NCBI RefSeq assembly: GCF_001949145.1
Contig: NW_019091356.1
Location: 3,072,713-3,132,712 of the forward strand
Length of the DNA: 60,000 nt
Source: Acanthaster planci
Taxonomy: Eukaryota; Echinodermata; Asteroidea; Valvatida; Acanthasteridae
Direction: 5' to 3'
The notes below the pieces were generated by a model that searched no databases, was not told where the DNA came from, and saw nothing but the letters and a program-made list of their open reading frames with translations. Made by a program: the position numbers and the translations under genes. This document shows positions 34,901 through 45,972 of this stretch, piece after piece. How positions within the stretch are numbered: position 1 is the stretch's first letter; each line of letters opens with the position of its first letter.

Positions 34901-37900
34901 ACGGTCAGCGTCTCCTGGCTGAAGTTGCGGAAGACGGGCACGCAGAACCGCTCAAAGGTGTAGTAGGTGTAGAAGAGGCATGCCAGCACCTGGGGGGGAG
35001 GGGGTAATGTACACGGGGATAGGGAAGGTGAATGAAGCCATTTCATGACCTGACGTATCCATCTCCAGCGGGACCACGAGAGGGCGCAATTTTCACAGAA
35101 ACGGAGGCTCCTTGGGTGGGAGCTGCATTTCGCTGGTTCACGCATTTAAGGAAGCATGGCTGCCAACAAAATGAACACTCCCCTCTAACATGGCTCTTTT
35201 TAACCAACGAAGGGGTGCTGCTACTCAAGGCGGAGAGACCAACAGCAAGTTCTTCAATTTTAGGCATGTGTCCGTTTGCGAGGGCGGATCCAGGGGGAGC
35301 ATGGCCTGCCAAAAAGGAAGCCCCCTCAATGCGATTTTTAGAATAATGAAAGGGGGGACTTTTCGGTTCATTTCCTTTCCTAAAAAAAGCATGTAACAAG
35401 ACCCCAACATAGCGTCAACCCTTGGAAAAGCCATAAAAGGTTACATTAAAAAAATTTCCACATATTTGGGCCCCCTGTATCAGCATGATGCCCTCAAACC
35501 CCCCCCCAAGTTCAGTTCTGGATTTGCCCTTGTCTGTTTGGAAAGAGACAACATCCTACTTCTCAAAGATGTAGTCAAAAAAATTTCTGATGGGAATTAG
35601 ACATGCTAGCCTGGTGCTCCAGCTTGCTGAATATTGTCTGCACGTGCACTGGGATTTCTGTGTACATCAAGATTTCTGGACATCAAGGGTAGGCGTTATA
35701 ACCCGTGTTTATTGTTACCGAAGAGGTCACAGGCAGAACGAGATGTCGTGCAGTCACAAGAATTGTTCACTCACCAAAACACAAGAACACTTCGCAATCT
35801 TTGTTTCTTGTGAATTTATCACTGATTCAAAACCATCTGAGCCATGTTTGTTAACTCTTCAAATTTCTGTATCAGTGCTATATGGCTGATTTGCAAGACT
35901 AGTCGCAAGTCCATTCACAAGTAACAGGATGAACGATGACAAAGGAATGCTTTTTAAAGTTCATTAAGTAGGTAATGATTTGACCCGAGACCAAACGACA
36001 CTTGAGGGGACTTGTGATGGACTTGGCTACAACTTGGCTCCGTCCACCTCCTGGGGCTAGCTGCTCACCTGTAGGAAGTTTGTATTGACCACGTGCCACC
36101 GGATCCTGGGGGTGCGCGGGTAGCGGTCCCGGTAGATCAGCGTGGGAGCAAAGAGGAAGTACAGGAAGTGAGAGAAGTCAGGGCAGGGCCCGGGACTGCC
36201 GTCGTGGCCACCGCCGCTGTCGCTGTTGGTACCCGGCTGGGCCTGGCAGGCCAAGCTCACGCCGTTGCCCCGTCTGAGGAAGCGGGGACAGCCTTCGCTG
36301 TTGCTGCGCATGTGGCCGTTGGTGCGGAGTTGGCCGTTGGTCGAGTGGAGCTGGGGGTTAGTGAGTCCATTCCTGTGCAGGAGACTGGCAACTGCAAGGC
36401 AATCCAAATGTACTGGTGCTGATTTCAACATCGTCAAATTACATCTCAAGCCCATAAACTCCACCCAAGATAGATTACATGCTAAGCATTAAATTCATCT
36501 TAACCCCTCTCCCCCCAACCCTACCAAAAATCCATATCTTAAAGTTAGAATCCTCTAAAAAAAATGCAACCAAATATTGGTCATATTGAAAAAAAGATGT
36601 CAACTAGAGTATTAATATCAACCAAACCTAAATCAGCTAGACCACGAAGCACCTTAATCCACAAAGCAGCTTAATCAACTTCATCAATAACTAAGCGGCA
36701 AATCAACTACACCCAAAAGTGACCCTGCAAGAGACTTGTCCAAAATTCAAATAGACAACACATTTCATCAGGCAAAATCAACAAAGAGTCACTTAAAAAC
36801 AAAATCAACTTAACCAAATAACTCAAACTACCCAAATTACTGAACTGAGAAATCGATACCAGAAAATCAATTTCACTCACCACCAACTACCTTCACAGGC
36901 TGATTTCATAGAGCTCAGAGCTCCTTAACACACAATTCTGCTAAGCATACCAAATATTTGCTATGCAGAATCAGGTTACCAGCAAAATGGCATGCAAACG
37001 ACATTACTCATGACTGGTTCCCAACTAGTTTTAGCTAACCACATAATTTTGCTAGGCAGTATGCAACAGCTCCATGAAATTCTGTGATCCAGATCTCAAC
37101 CTCAACTCCAAACAACCTACATATATTACCTGGATGGGGCTTCCACCGCAGGGCCCTGGGCACGTTCTCGCGGATGAAGGAGTGGGTCTTCATGATGAGG
37201 CGGAGTTGCTCTGCGATGACGATGATGGTGGAGGCAGGTGGAAGCTGGTGGGCAAGGACCGCCCACAGCGGAAAGACTACCATGAAGAGCTGGGAGGCGA
37301 AGTAGACACAAAGCCAAACCTGAGGAGGGCAGGTCAAAGGTTGAAGGTTAAAGTAACACCATTTTCCCCTGTACTTCAGAAAGTTTCTAGTTCATCGTCA
37401 CTGAGGAAAAGGATTATACAGTACTTTTGCATATTTATGGGGTGCACATTGTCCTAACTACAGTTTGCTACCCCCGCTCATCAAGATTATAAACTAATCT
37501 GAGTAGACACATTTTTCAGCTTGACGTGCACGTGCATGTGGCAAATCACAACACCCTAGTGGTCGACGATGCATGTGACGTGCACGTAACAACCGTCTAA
37601 ACGAGTTGTACCACCACAGTGATGACTTCTAATTCTAATTGTCAAAGTACACTACGAAATTATTCCATGGGCTTTGAGCTCGACAGGTATAAATGCTTTC
37701 TATTCCAAACAAAAGGCTTCGTCGACCGCTCGGCCCTGGAAAATAGCAGGTTGTGCATTCATGTCGAGCCCTATTGAAAGTGTATTCTCGCGAGCTCTTG
37801 GTGAACACCTAGCCTCTAGTAATGAAACCATTACGTCGGGCCTACCCCATCGGGAATACGGTTTGGTTTATGGCGATTGGTGGCCCAGTACTGGAACATG

Positions 37901-40900
37901 ACAAAGGTGACCACCATGGTCCACATCATCATGACACACCAGGTGGACAAGACGACCGGAAACTGTCCGAACTGCCAGAGTAGCATGTCAAGGTTCAGCT
38001 TGATGCTGTACACACGGAGAAAAAAAAAGGCATCAGACTCGGTGAGAAAGTTGGATCCTAGAGCATTTTCAAAACGAAATGGATTTGGCTTAGACTTCAG
38101 TTTCACTGGTTTCAGTCAGAGCTTGAACATGTGGTTTCGAACACTGCTTCAAAATGGCTGGAACCAGCGAAACCCAAGTCTAAGCCGAATCCACTCTTTT
38201 CAAAAACGCTCCTAGACTGTAATTAGAAACAGTTCAACTACTCTGTCCCGATTTTCATGGCAATGGCTGGCCAGGACACACGCATCTAGGGGAAATGACT
38301 GGTCAGCTGCAAGCTAGCGACTTCCATAGGCAGACGTACCATCACCGGCCGGAACCGAGTGATTCAGACAGTGGCTCGACTCTAATCAAACACGTGCACG
38401 TTAGGCCTCAGAGCGCCCTCTTGAGTTTGTACCGAGCACTATCACATGTAAAGGAATCAGCTCATTCAGCCACCCCAGAATCGCCGTATATGCGTAGATA
38501 TGGTCAATTTTATAGGATACATCTAAGCTACACTCAGTTGGTCCTTACCTGCCATTTTCAATGTACTCGTAGACAGCCGTGTTTAGAACAAAGACGATCA
38601 GCATGGCCACGAAGATATTGTAAATCGTCCGGATGTTCTTGTTCACCAACAATTGTCTGTGAGCAGAAAAAAAAACCAAACAATGGGTTTAATTGTCAGA
38701 CGACGATTTCAGGCAAAGATGATTTCAGTCAACAGAATAAAAACACTATGCACAGGTGTCCCACTCTGCGTCTTGGAGCACGGCAGGCTGGGTCGTCATA
38801 CCCAGCACTGCTCACTCTGTGAATATCTAACAAAAGAAAGTAAGGTGCAATGACAATGGAGGCTCATTGTTAGTGACCTGTGTTTCTTTTGTTAGATGTT
38901 CGTAGCGTCAATCAATCTGAGTTTTAGAATTCGGCATAAACTGTCAACTGCATGTATGCAAGGTTTGTACATATTAAAGCAAGTACACAGCCTGCGGCAT
39001 GAGCCACAGTCATCATGTAAGTGTTGTCGCTGCGACCAGAAATCCTCAGGACAGGTTGAATTCATCTGTCCATCAAATTAGTTTGAATATGAAAATACCA
39101 AGAGATGTGTGGTGTTTTTTTTTCAATATGAGATTTCGTACGTCGAAATTAACTGTTCTGAGGAAACGCAGTTAAATTTGTTGGAAGTGTCAACTGAGCA
39201 TGTTGTGGAGGTTGACAAAAACACAAGGATTTTACAATGCAATGCTTTGGAAATCTACGAAGACTGTTCTAACCCACATATGACGGGGCCATTCTAAATA
39301 TAGCTGTTCAATTGATTCCACTATAGCAACGGTGTGCTGTGAGTATAAAGTCACATGTACGGATTTGTGTGTGGTAAGCAGGATACAAATTCCAACCACA
39401 TCAACAAACAAGGCCAACAATTGCAAAAGTATTCAAATAAAGCCAAGTATTTTGTGAACAGTTTTTCGACAGATCGTAAACCCAGTCGATTAAATCTCCG
39501 GGCACAGAAACCAAGGTCCATTCTTTTCAAGCCCACCGGGTTCGTAGGTTCAGCATGGAGTGCCCTCTGATTAAGCCCGCATGTTTACATTTTCCCCACT
39601 CGATAACATTCACGATTTTTTATTGCTACACTGCAGAAAGCACAGCGACGTCTGAGTCATTCAATTCATGGGGGGGAGGAAAAATGAAGCGCGGACAAAA
39701 GGCCATAAAGGAATAGCTCAAAGTGTCACGAAATTGTGAAATGTAAAATGAGTGGGTGTTTAGTCCATGAGGTGAAATATCTGATACTAAACAAAACATG
39801 TCTGCCGTACATCGCACCCAATCTGATAAGAATATTTTTCCCTCAAATTGAAGGATTTCAGTATTTTTCTTTACTTTTATGGCATATCTGAGTCATTTTT
39901 CTCCAATTGCAGGTTACAGAATTTTCAAACAATCCTTCCTTTGTCAGTTTGTACATTTAATACCAAAAATGGGTAACAAGTTTTATGCATTTACAATCTT
40001 GAATTTTTTAGGACATAAGAGTTTGAAATCCATCCATTTCTTTTTTAATTCCAACAGTTTTTTTATCGAATGTACAAAGTGTCATTACCTTAGCACGCCT
40101 CATGGGTTAAAAATCATTAAAACGTAACAACTCCAATCCAATGCGTCCATGGCTACAACGTGGTACTTACGTGAGGAGTGATTCCCGAGCGACGAATACT
40201 TTTTCTTTTAGCTGTTTCCTGTCACACAAGTGATGAGAAAATTGATTCTTAGGATGGAAAACCTACAGTCGCTGCAATCCACAGATATACTGGAACAGTA
40301 ACATGCCAGAAATGTACACGAAATTATGCTGTTCACATGAACACAGGAAGAAGATACTAACCACTTGCTGCCAGGTGGAATTTGAGGTTGCATATTGTAA
40401 AACCGGGAGATTTTCAAGATTTTCCATGTTCAAAGTTCTTCAACAAATCATAGCTTCATTTACAGGATGTTTATACCCGCACGAATGACTGTCTGGTGGC
40501 TACTCTAATCTGTCAGACAACATCTATTGACGCCCGAGAATTTCAGCCAGGCCTGCCGCCTTGTAAAAAGAACCCAGATTGTGCGGTGTTATGTAACTTC
40601 CTTTTGTTCCCGAAACTGGCACAGTGTGCTACTGGTGTCTTTTCAATGGGAGCCAGATTAGTGTGCAGCGTATGTATCCCTCATCGCTGTAGCGCTGGAG
40701 TGCTTTTGTCCCCAGTGGTAATCTGCTCAGGGCTGAATGCCACAAACAGCGGTATAATCTCTCCAAACAATGACGGACTTCCTCCAGTATTGACAACTGA
40801 AAACAATGTTGGCAATTCCCAGCAGCTCGGTCTTTTGTTCTGAGTACGGTCTTTTGTTACAAGGCCCGGCTCTTTTATCTGGTTTCGGGCTCCTCGGTTT

Positions 40901-43900
40901 CCTGTATAAAGCCTATGTGCCCAAACCGGGCTCCCTGGCAGCATACAAGACAAAGTACATACTGCACAGAATGGTATGCATCACAAAAATAAAACTTCAA
41001 GTATGAGATTTTTAAAAGATATATCCTCTTTTGAAATGCCCTGCACTCAAATGCTCATGCTCACGAGTTGCTGGCGGTTATGTTCCTTGTCCCTTTTTTC
41101 CTAATTGCATTTCGTAAGGAATTCAAAAAATTGACAGTTTAGTTTTTGTGGGCTTTTTGTTGGTGATAAACTAAATCGAGTTCTGGAAAGAGAGCTGGTT
41201 TATGGGTCTGCAGAGGGGAACAATCCGCACACTACATCGCTAACTATCTTATGCTGGAAGATTTTTTATGAGGCAAGGCAGAAGGAACTTGTTTTGGCAT
41301 CATTCTATAACTTCAGGGTCCAAAAGTGGGGCATTTTTGTGTCCCTGTAACACCTGACTTGTGTAATTTGACAGGGAAATATCACTGAATTGATTTCAAA
41401 CTATTTCTATTTGTCTGACAGGTGATAATTTGCATTAACTCATCACTCTTGGAAATCAGAGGATTTGATCTGAACTCACAAAAATCATATGTCAGATGTG
41501 ACAGGGAGGAGGGAAAAATTGGGCCCCTAATTTATAGAATGACCCTTCACCTAAAGTTACAATGATTTACTGAAATGCAAGACTTCGAAGCAGCTTCATT
41601 TTTGTGTGAAAAGGCTGTTGTCACAGAACTATCGTTAGCATTTATCACTTCTGTGTAAAATTTATCAAGCAACTTTTTATCGAGCGGTGTTAGAATCGGA
41701 AAGCAGGACTTACTGGTCGCCCGGCTTGGGTCTGGGGGCGGCCTCCTTTTCCTCGGTCTCCTTCAGGTCAGTCTGCTTCTCCAGCTCCCCAACGAAGCTT
41801 TCCAGCAGGCCCTCCAGGTGGCCGTCCAGGTGGCCCAGAAACTCTGCCCGGACTTTCTACAAATTGGAAAGAACGGCAACGGTCAAGACCAAGTGGGGGA
41901 CACACAGTCAATGTTTTTGAAAATAAATTCCATCCATTTTATTTTTTTTTAGGAAAGTACATAAACATAGAAGGGCTATCTCACCGCAGCGAGTTACTTT
42001 CCTGCTGTGGTGAGTTTGCAAGATAGACATGGAAAACTTGCGGTGGTATAACGTTAACTCACTATGGCGAGACATCAACTCAACGCAATGAGGTACTTCC
42101 CTGCTGTGGTGAGATAGATTTTCCTAAATATTTTCATTGGTATTTAACTCTCCTACACCAGGGTTAATTAGAGAGCAACTCAAAGGAAAACATGTTTTCT
42201 CTGATTTTATCTGTTTGAATAAATATGGAAGCATCTATATCGAACACAGTGTCATTTGTCTTCAGAACTCATCTATAACAAGCCAAAAAGGGCTTTTTAT
42301 TCTGTTCATGCCAAGACACGAATTCTGAACATGCTGAATGTAGATTGCGTCATTCTGAGAAAACAGAGAAAACAAGGGGAACCCTCACCCTGTGTTTGTA
42401 GTGGGTAGACCCTTGTGCATGTCAAACAATGTATGTAGCCATTGTTTGTAGCCATTGTTTGGCATGCATAAAATGGGGATTATAGCAGAGTTGCTCTTCG
42501 CTGTTCTTTTTCCACCATGTGGCTTTAACATCAAAGATTCTGAATTCAATATTGACAAAGTGGCTATCTGCAGTCGAGGTTTACTGGTATCTTGGTAATT
42601 CCATGAAGCGGGATACACAACGTGCCGCATTTTGTGGGTAATTTTGTGTGTCCCTGTCACATCTGACATACGATTTTGTAAGTTCAGAACACATTTTCCA
42701 ATTTCCAAGAGTGATGAATTGATGCAAATTACCTGCCAGGCAAATACTAACGGTTTGAAACCAATTCTGGTGATATTTCCATGTCAAATAACAAAGGTCA
42801 GATGCAACAGGGACACCAAAATGTCACGCGTTTGGACCCCAAATTTCTGGAATTACCCATGAACATTTTAAATGCAGTGTTCCCAACCAGTTTCAGGGAA
42901 GTTGGATTTGAAATCTTTGCGAATGACATATCAAGAAACTTAATAAACCTAACTGTCACTGTATTTTGAAATGCAGCGTATTGTAACATTTTCATGGAAT
43001 CCCACTGACTTCATGGAAGGGCCCACCTTTGCGTCCTGGATATTTTTCCCCCTGATTTTTCATATCCTTTAGCTAGCTCTTTACAAAGTACCCAGCTATA
43101 TTTGATCTGGTATGTGTATTTTTGCAGGTATTTTGTTTTGTGAACGAATACCAACATTGCATTGAGGGCATTCCGTCGCAGTCAGAGGAATTCCACAAAA
43201 TCTTTGTCACACTCACATGACACTGTTTTGTGTGTTTAAAACCCCCCCAAAAAAGCTGGTACAAGACAGCTTCAGAATTTCTACAGAGCAAACAATCCAT
43301 AGAGTAAAAGTCTATTATCCATGGGACAAAAGGATTCCCAGGATTGTTTCACGTGGCAAATGATGCTAGGACAAAGTTCCATATAAGGCGAATGATCTTT
43401 CACCAAATCCTTTTTAACATGAGATCAACAATTAGAATTCAGGATGACTGAGCATTTTTTTTAATTATAACACTGGCCTTGTCAAAATACATGTACTTCT
43501 AGCAAAATTCTTGCACTCAGAGCCTTGTGGTCAAGTACACCTTGGGTTAAAAATTGAGACTAGCAGCAACGTAACATATCAACAAAACTTCAAAACTGTA
43601 AATGAAAATCCCTTGATTTTTCCCTTGTAGGTAAACGGAGTTATCTCGTGATAAACAGATTAGGCTTGGGATAACAACAGTTATCTCTCAACGGCCAGCT
43701 CACCCTCATTTTTTAAAGTCATATTAGAACACTGATGACAGGTACCAGTGGGGTTTCTATCGTTTTTGTTTTGTTTTGTCCTTGAGCAAGCCGCTTTACC
43801 TGCATCTATTTCTCTCCACCCAGAGGAGTAAATGGGTACGACTGAAAGGGTGCAAAAAAGGTAAAACTTGGACTGACATCCCATGCAGGGTGGAGTAGAA

Positions 43901-44104
43901 ACAGTGGGAGTTGCTTCATGGCAAGGAACCCGGAAGGAAAGGCTAAATAATTAAGAAAAAAAAACAAAACTGGCACGGCACCGACTGCTGTGCAATTGTG
44001 GAACTCACCTGAGCCGCATGCCGCACACGCAGGACGTTCATCTCCTTGTCCAGTGATGCCCCAAAGTGGTCATCCACCAAGGGGGCCTCTCGCCCGACCT
44101 TCAT
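31851..44104 (-). CDS. SOAT1: Sterol O-acyltransferase (ACAT, MBOAT family), 12 coding exons
   Basis: Endoplasmic-reticulum multi-pass enzyme that joins a long-chain acyl-CoA to cholesterol to form sterol esters. Coding exons in order: 44104-44009, 41856-41714, 40218-40171, 38656-38549, 38005-37846, 37319-37130, 36391-36069, 34989-34762, 34068-33973, 33432-33300, 32643-32483, 31907-31851; 1,743 nt including stop, about 580 residues, with all phases matching. Family landmarks: [19 protein letters not shown] at membrane segment 1, [31 protein letters not shown], the signature FYKDWWN (about 430-436, split across two exons), HDWLY, catalytic His in SALVHEY (about 485), and [10 protein letters not shown] near the end. 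The start in the first coding exon was chosen because an in-frame TGA lies upstream in the same exon behind a strong acceptor. Vertebrate SOAT1 is about 550 residues. I cannot separate SOAT1 from SOAT2; invertebrates usually have one gene. Confidence 0.92.
31949..31981. repeat. Short direct repeat near SOAT last exon
   Basis: TCAGTAGTTTTATC occurs twice, 20 bp apart, with TTATTT after each. It lies about 40 bp upstream (minus-strand sense) of the last SOAT exon's acceptor. Confidence 0.6.
32650..32840 (-). mobile_element. tRNA-derived SINE in SOAT intron 11
   Basis: Minus strand: CATTGGTAGAGCACCAGTG (A-box region) then GACAGTTCGATTCCCACC (B box) with tRNA-like spacing, followed by an unrelated body running to about 32,650 next to the SOAT exon at 32,643. 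The plus strand of this stretch stays open in one frame by chance. It is probably an old insertion, as no poly-A or target duplication was clear. Confidence 0.55.
33001..33075. repeat. Dispersed repeat with CACACATGCTATTTGTAG motif
   Basis: TTGCGGCTTCCACAGACACA followed by CATGCTATTTGTAGCC resembles 54,830-54,880 (GTGGCTTCCAAAACACACGT, then GCTATTTCTAG) and 55,215-55,265 (GTGGCTTCGTGC, then AGTATTTCTAGCC). It is a diverged small repeat family present in both SOAT and DLEC1 introns. Confidence 0.45.
34102..34171. repeat. 18-bp minisatellite, about 4 units
   Basis: Four units of GGGTACCAGCATGGGAAG with almost no divergence, which implies recent expansion. The array lies in SOAT intron 8, 34-103 bp upstream of the exon 9 acceptor (exon start 34,068), covering or bordering the likely branch-point region. 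Confidence 0.9.
34421..34680. repeat. 130-bp tandem duplication in SOAT intron 8
   Basis: Two units (34,421-34,550 and 34,551-34,680) share nearly identical runs such as ATTCATACTCACATAAACAA and AACAGACTTGTTTATACATG. Sequence from about 34,320 to 34,420 has shorter, more diverged pieces of the same pattern (CATACTCGTGGTGAAG), so the array probably grew from a smaller satellite. Confidence 0.85.
36069..36391 (-). CDS. SOAT1: SOAT exon 7 with a long low-complexity insertion
   Basis: This 323-bp exon starts in phase 1 (GTT from G plus TT) and ends in phase 0. Its 3' half is conserved ([20 protein letters not shown]). Its 5' half, about 65 residues, is rich in Asn, Gly, Ser, Arg and His and matches nothing I recall in mammalian SOAT, where only about 20 residues separate ENVPR from YLYFLFAPT. 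Because it lies in a cytosolic or lumenal loop it probably does not affect the catalytic core. Frame is kept, so it is not an annotation artefact of a retained intron: no internal GT-AG pair would remove it cleanly. Confidence 0.7.
36897..37085. mobile_element. Foldback element next to SOAT exon 6
   Basis: Outer inverted repeat GATTTCATAGAGCT / AGCTCCATGAAATTC about 190 bp apart, with inner units ACAATTCTGCTAAGCA and ATAATTTTGCTAGGCA. The right end lies only about 45 bp from the SOAT donor at 37,129. The stretch 55,296-55,392 has related GCTAAGCAGG / CCTGCTTAG and TTTCATG units and may be a second, diverged copy. Confidence 0.5.
41298..41545. mobile_element. Palindromic MITE, copy 2
   Basis: About 248 bp. 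The left end CATTCTATAACTTCAGGGTCC pairs with the right end GGGCCCCTAATTTATAGAATG as an inverted repeat. The core CAGGTGATAATTTGCATTAA and TCATCACTCTTGG match the other copies. It lies in SOAT intron 2 and has no coding capacity. Confidence 0.7.
41977..42117. mobile_element. Short foldback element with CTATCTCACC ends
   Basis: Left end CTATCTCACCGCAG and right end CTGCTGTGGTGAGATAG are inverted repeats about 140 bp apart. Inside, TTCCTGCTGTGGTGAG occurs again as a direct repeat, so each half is itself partly palindromic. It has the size of a MITE and lies in SOAT intron 1, about 120 bp from exon 2. Confidence 0.55.
42591..42861. mobile_element. Palindromic MITE, copy 3 (opposite orientation)
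   Basis: Reverse-complement arrangement relative to the copies at 41.3 and 45.7 kb: TGTCCCTGTCACATCTGAC near the left and GACCCCAAATTTCTGGAATT near the right. With the copy at 45.7 kb it shares an uninterrupted match of more than 200 bp in antiparallel orientation. It lies in SOAT intron 1. Confidence 0.75.
43690..43920. repeat. Dispersed repeat with GAGCAAGCCGCTTTACC motif, copy 2
   Basis: CCTTGAGCAAGCCGCTTTAC, then CTCCACCCAGAGGAGTAAAT and GGGTACGACTGAAAGGGTGC. This is the same motif order as at 7.55 kb. It is likely a SINE or MITE tail and lies in SOAT intron 1. Confidence 0.5.
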
Positions 44105-44152
44105 CTCAAGGTCAACGCCCCTGAGGCCAAGTCTTGCCTTGAATCAGCAGAT
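44009..44152 (-). CDS. SOAT1: SOAT first coding exon with 5'UTR and start codon
   Basis: The exon runs from a strong acceptor (cacttccttccag, exon start 44152) to a donor at 44008 (CTCAG then GTGAGT). An in-frame TGA lies near its 5' end, and the first in-frame ATG after it is at 44104-44102 (GAGATGA context). It gives [12 protein letters not shown], then LRVRHAAQ joining KVRAEFLG of the next exon. If instead the acceptor were TTCAAG at 44138, the frame would stay open to a more upstream start. The cytosolic N-terminus predicted here (about 95 residues before membrane segment 1) is shorter than in mammals. Confidence 0.65.
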
Positions 44153-45654
44153 CTGGAAGGAAGTGAGGAAAAAAATAGCACCACAAACTTGCTTTGGGAC
44201 AGATCATCACCAAACACATTTAGGTGTGGATAGCGATCCTGGGCAAACGGCATTCCTATCAATCAATGGCAGTTGCTGTACTGGCTGATATCTATGTACC
44301 TCAAGAACGCTAACATTTACCACGGGCCAAGTGGTCTAGGTCCTCTTAAAGCAGAAGTGGCCATGTGCAATGCACAACACAGCCTATTTCGACACAGGTG
44401 GGGCTTTCAGTTACCAAACCCTAGTATGGGGGTCATGTGGCGAGTCAAATTTGACTGGTTTTCGGGCCCTCAAACTGCGCATAACATACCGGGGTCAAAG
44501 ATCAACATAGACAGGCAAACAGTCTCACAGCACAGGCGTTCAGTTGAACATACATGTACATGTACTTCATGAGGAAGGGAAGGTCTGCAGCTGTCTTTTA
44601 TTATTAATTGACTTTAATTGGCCTGGTCTACACACTTTGTGTACTTGTGTATTTAAAAACCAACCAACTGAATGGGCAACAGGGCTTTATCACTACGGAA
44701 CACTTTACCAAACAAAACCAAGCACCACTCACCAAACTGATCCGATAAGAGAACTGGATTAATGGAAACATTTTTCATAACTGTTGCAACGTATCTGTGT
44801 TTGCCCATCAACTCACAAGGATTTTAAACCAAACCTTATCAAGCACACCAAAAATCTGCCGGACCACATAATCAACAGAGTAATCCATTTAATCAGAAGA
44901 TTTGCCATACTCTAATTTCTGTGGGATTTTTGCGAGCAATCTCTTGGACCCTAACAAAGAAAATCCTCTGTGGTCTGTGATGCAAATCAGTGGTAGGTTC
45001 TTTTCAGTTGACCTGCAGGTGCCATGTTAAAATAACAACAAATGGCCTCCACTTTCCAGAATCCTGCAAGAATCTTCAAAAACCTCAGTGGTCGACCCCT
45101 AACCTCAAAAACTGATATTTCAGAATTTAAAAGCAGGCTGGGTAACAACTGGAGCGAAAAAGGCCAGCAAGTGAACAGGGACTTCCCCTTTCAAAAGTTG
45201 AAATGAAGACAGGTTTCCATTCCAAAGCTTCCAACCTTCTATACTAATACCAGACAGTTTGCATATTCTCATCGTTTAAAAATCATACAGGAAATGTACA
45301 CATGTAAATGTTACTATCTTTCAGTACTGTGACCACGATGTTATGTGCGTCCATATAAAGTCTAGTTATTAGGATATTGAAATGATGAAGCTTTTTTTTT
45401 TTGAGTGGTACATAAGCACTGACCTTAGGGGGCCTTTTTTTGTGGTCAGACTTCCTGGACAGAGAATAAAGAAGGTCCTACCAGAGGTCATCAGTGTGAA
45501 AAGAAAGCTACCCATGCAGTGAAAGCACTCGAGCCTGACTTCAGGGTGACCTCTGGACACACACACCCCCATGGCTATGGCCATGGCTTTGGTCACTGTG
45601 AGTTCAGATTGGGGTCAATTACCATGGATTCAATTGTGCTGGTACGTATTGTAC

Positions 45655-45672
45655 ATGTGTGTGTGTGTGATT
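45655..45672. repeat. GT microsatellite
   Basis: Short (GT)n run with about seven repeats in the SOAT 5' intron. A (TA)n run at about 27,393-27,404 and a (TC)n run at about 19,291-19,302 are comparable. Confidence 0.8.
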
Positions 45673-45720
45673 TTGGATAAAAATGCCTACCTTGTGCCCA
45701 CGGTCATGCCATGTGTTGTA

Positions 45721-45972
45721 TATGGGTAACTCCAGAAATTCGGGGTCCAAAAGTGTGACATTTTTGTGTCCCTGTTACATCTGACCTTTGTTTTTTGACA
45801 TGGAAATATCCCCAGAATTGATTTCAAACTATTACTGTTTGTTTGGCAGGTAATTTGCATTAATTCATCACTCTTGGACATTAGAAAATGTGATCTGAAC
45901 TTACAAAATGATACGTCAGATGTGACAGGGGCACCAAAAAATGTACCCCAAATTTCTAGAATTATACCCATA
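45721..45972. mobile_element. Palindromic MITE, copy 4 (best preserved)
   Basis: 252 bp, beginning TATGGGTAACTCCAGAAATT and ending with its inverted counterpart TTTCTAGAATTATACCCATA. The inverted repeats extend about 60 bp through a CCCTGTTACATCTGAC / GTCAGATGTGACAGGG pair. The ends may include a TA target duplication. No transposase is encoded; the family would depend on an unknown autonomous element. It lies in the 5' intron of SOAT. Confidence 0.78.

Larger units (their letters stand above)
32644..43975 (-). other. SOAT coding-region introns
   Basis: Introns at 32644-33299, 33433-33972, 34069-34761, 34990-36068, 36392-37129, 37320-37845, 38006-38548, 38657-40170, 40219-41713 and 41857-44008, plus 31908-32482 just below this range. 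They hold the SINE, minisatellite, duplication, foldback and MITE copies listed separately; the rest is unremarkable. Confidence 0.6.

Noticed and set aside
38295-38822. Plus-strand open frame of 175 codons.
   Set aside because: Antisense to the SOAT exon at 38,549-38,656, composition like intron, no recognisable domain.
42632-45960. Two copies of the palindromic MITE translate to similar peptides of about 75 residues (on opposite strands).
   Set aside because: The similarity follows from nucleotide identity of the mobile element; the other two copies have frame-breaking indels and the sequence is an inverted repeat, so coding is unlikely.
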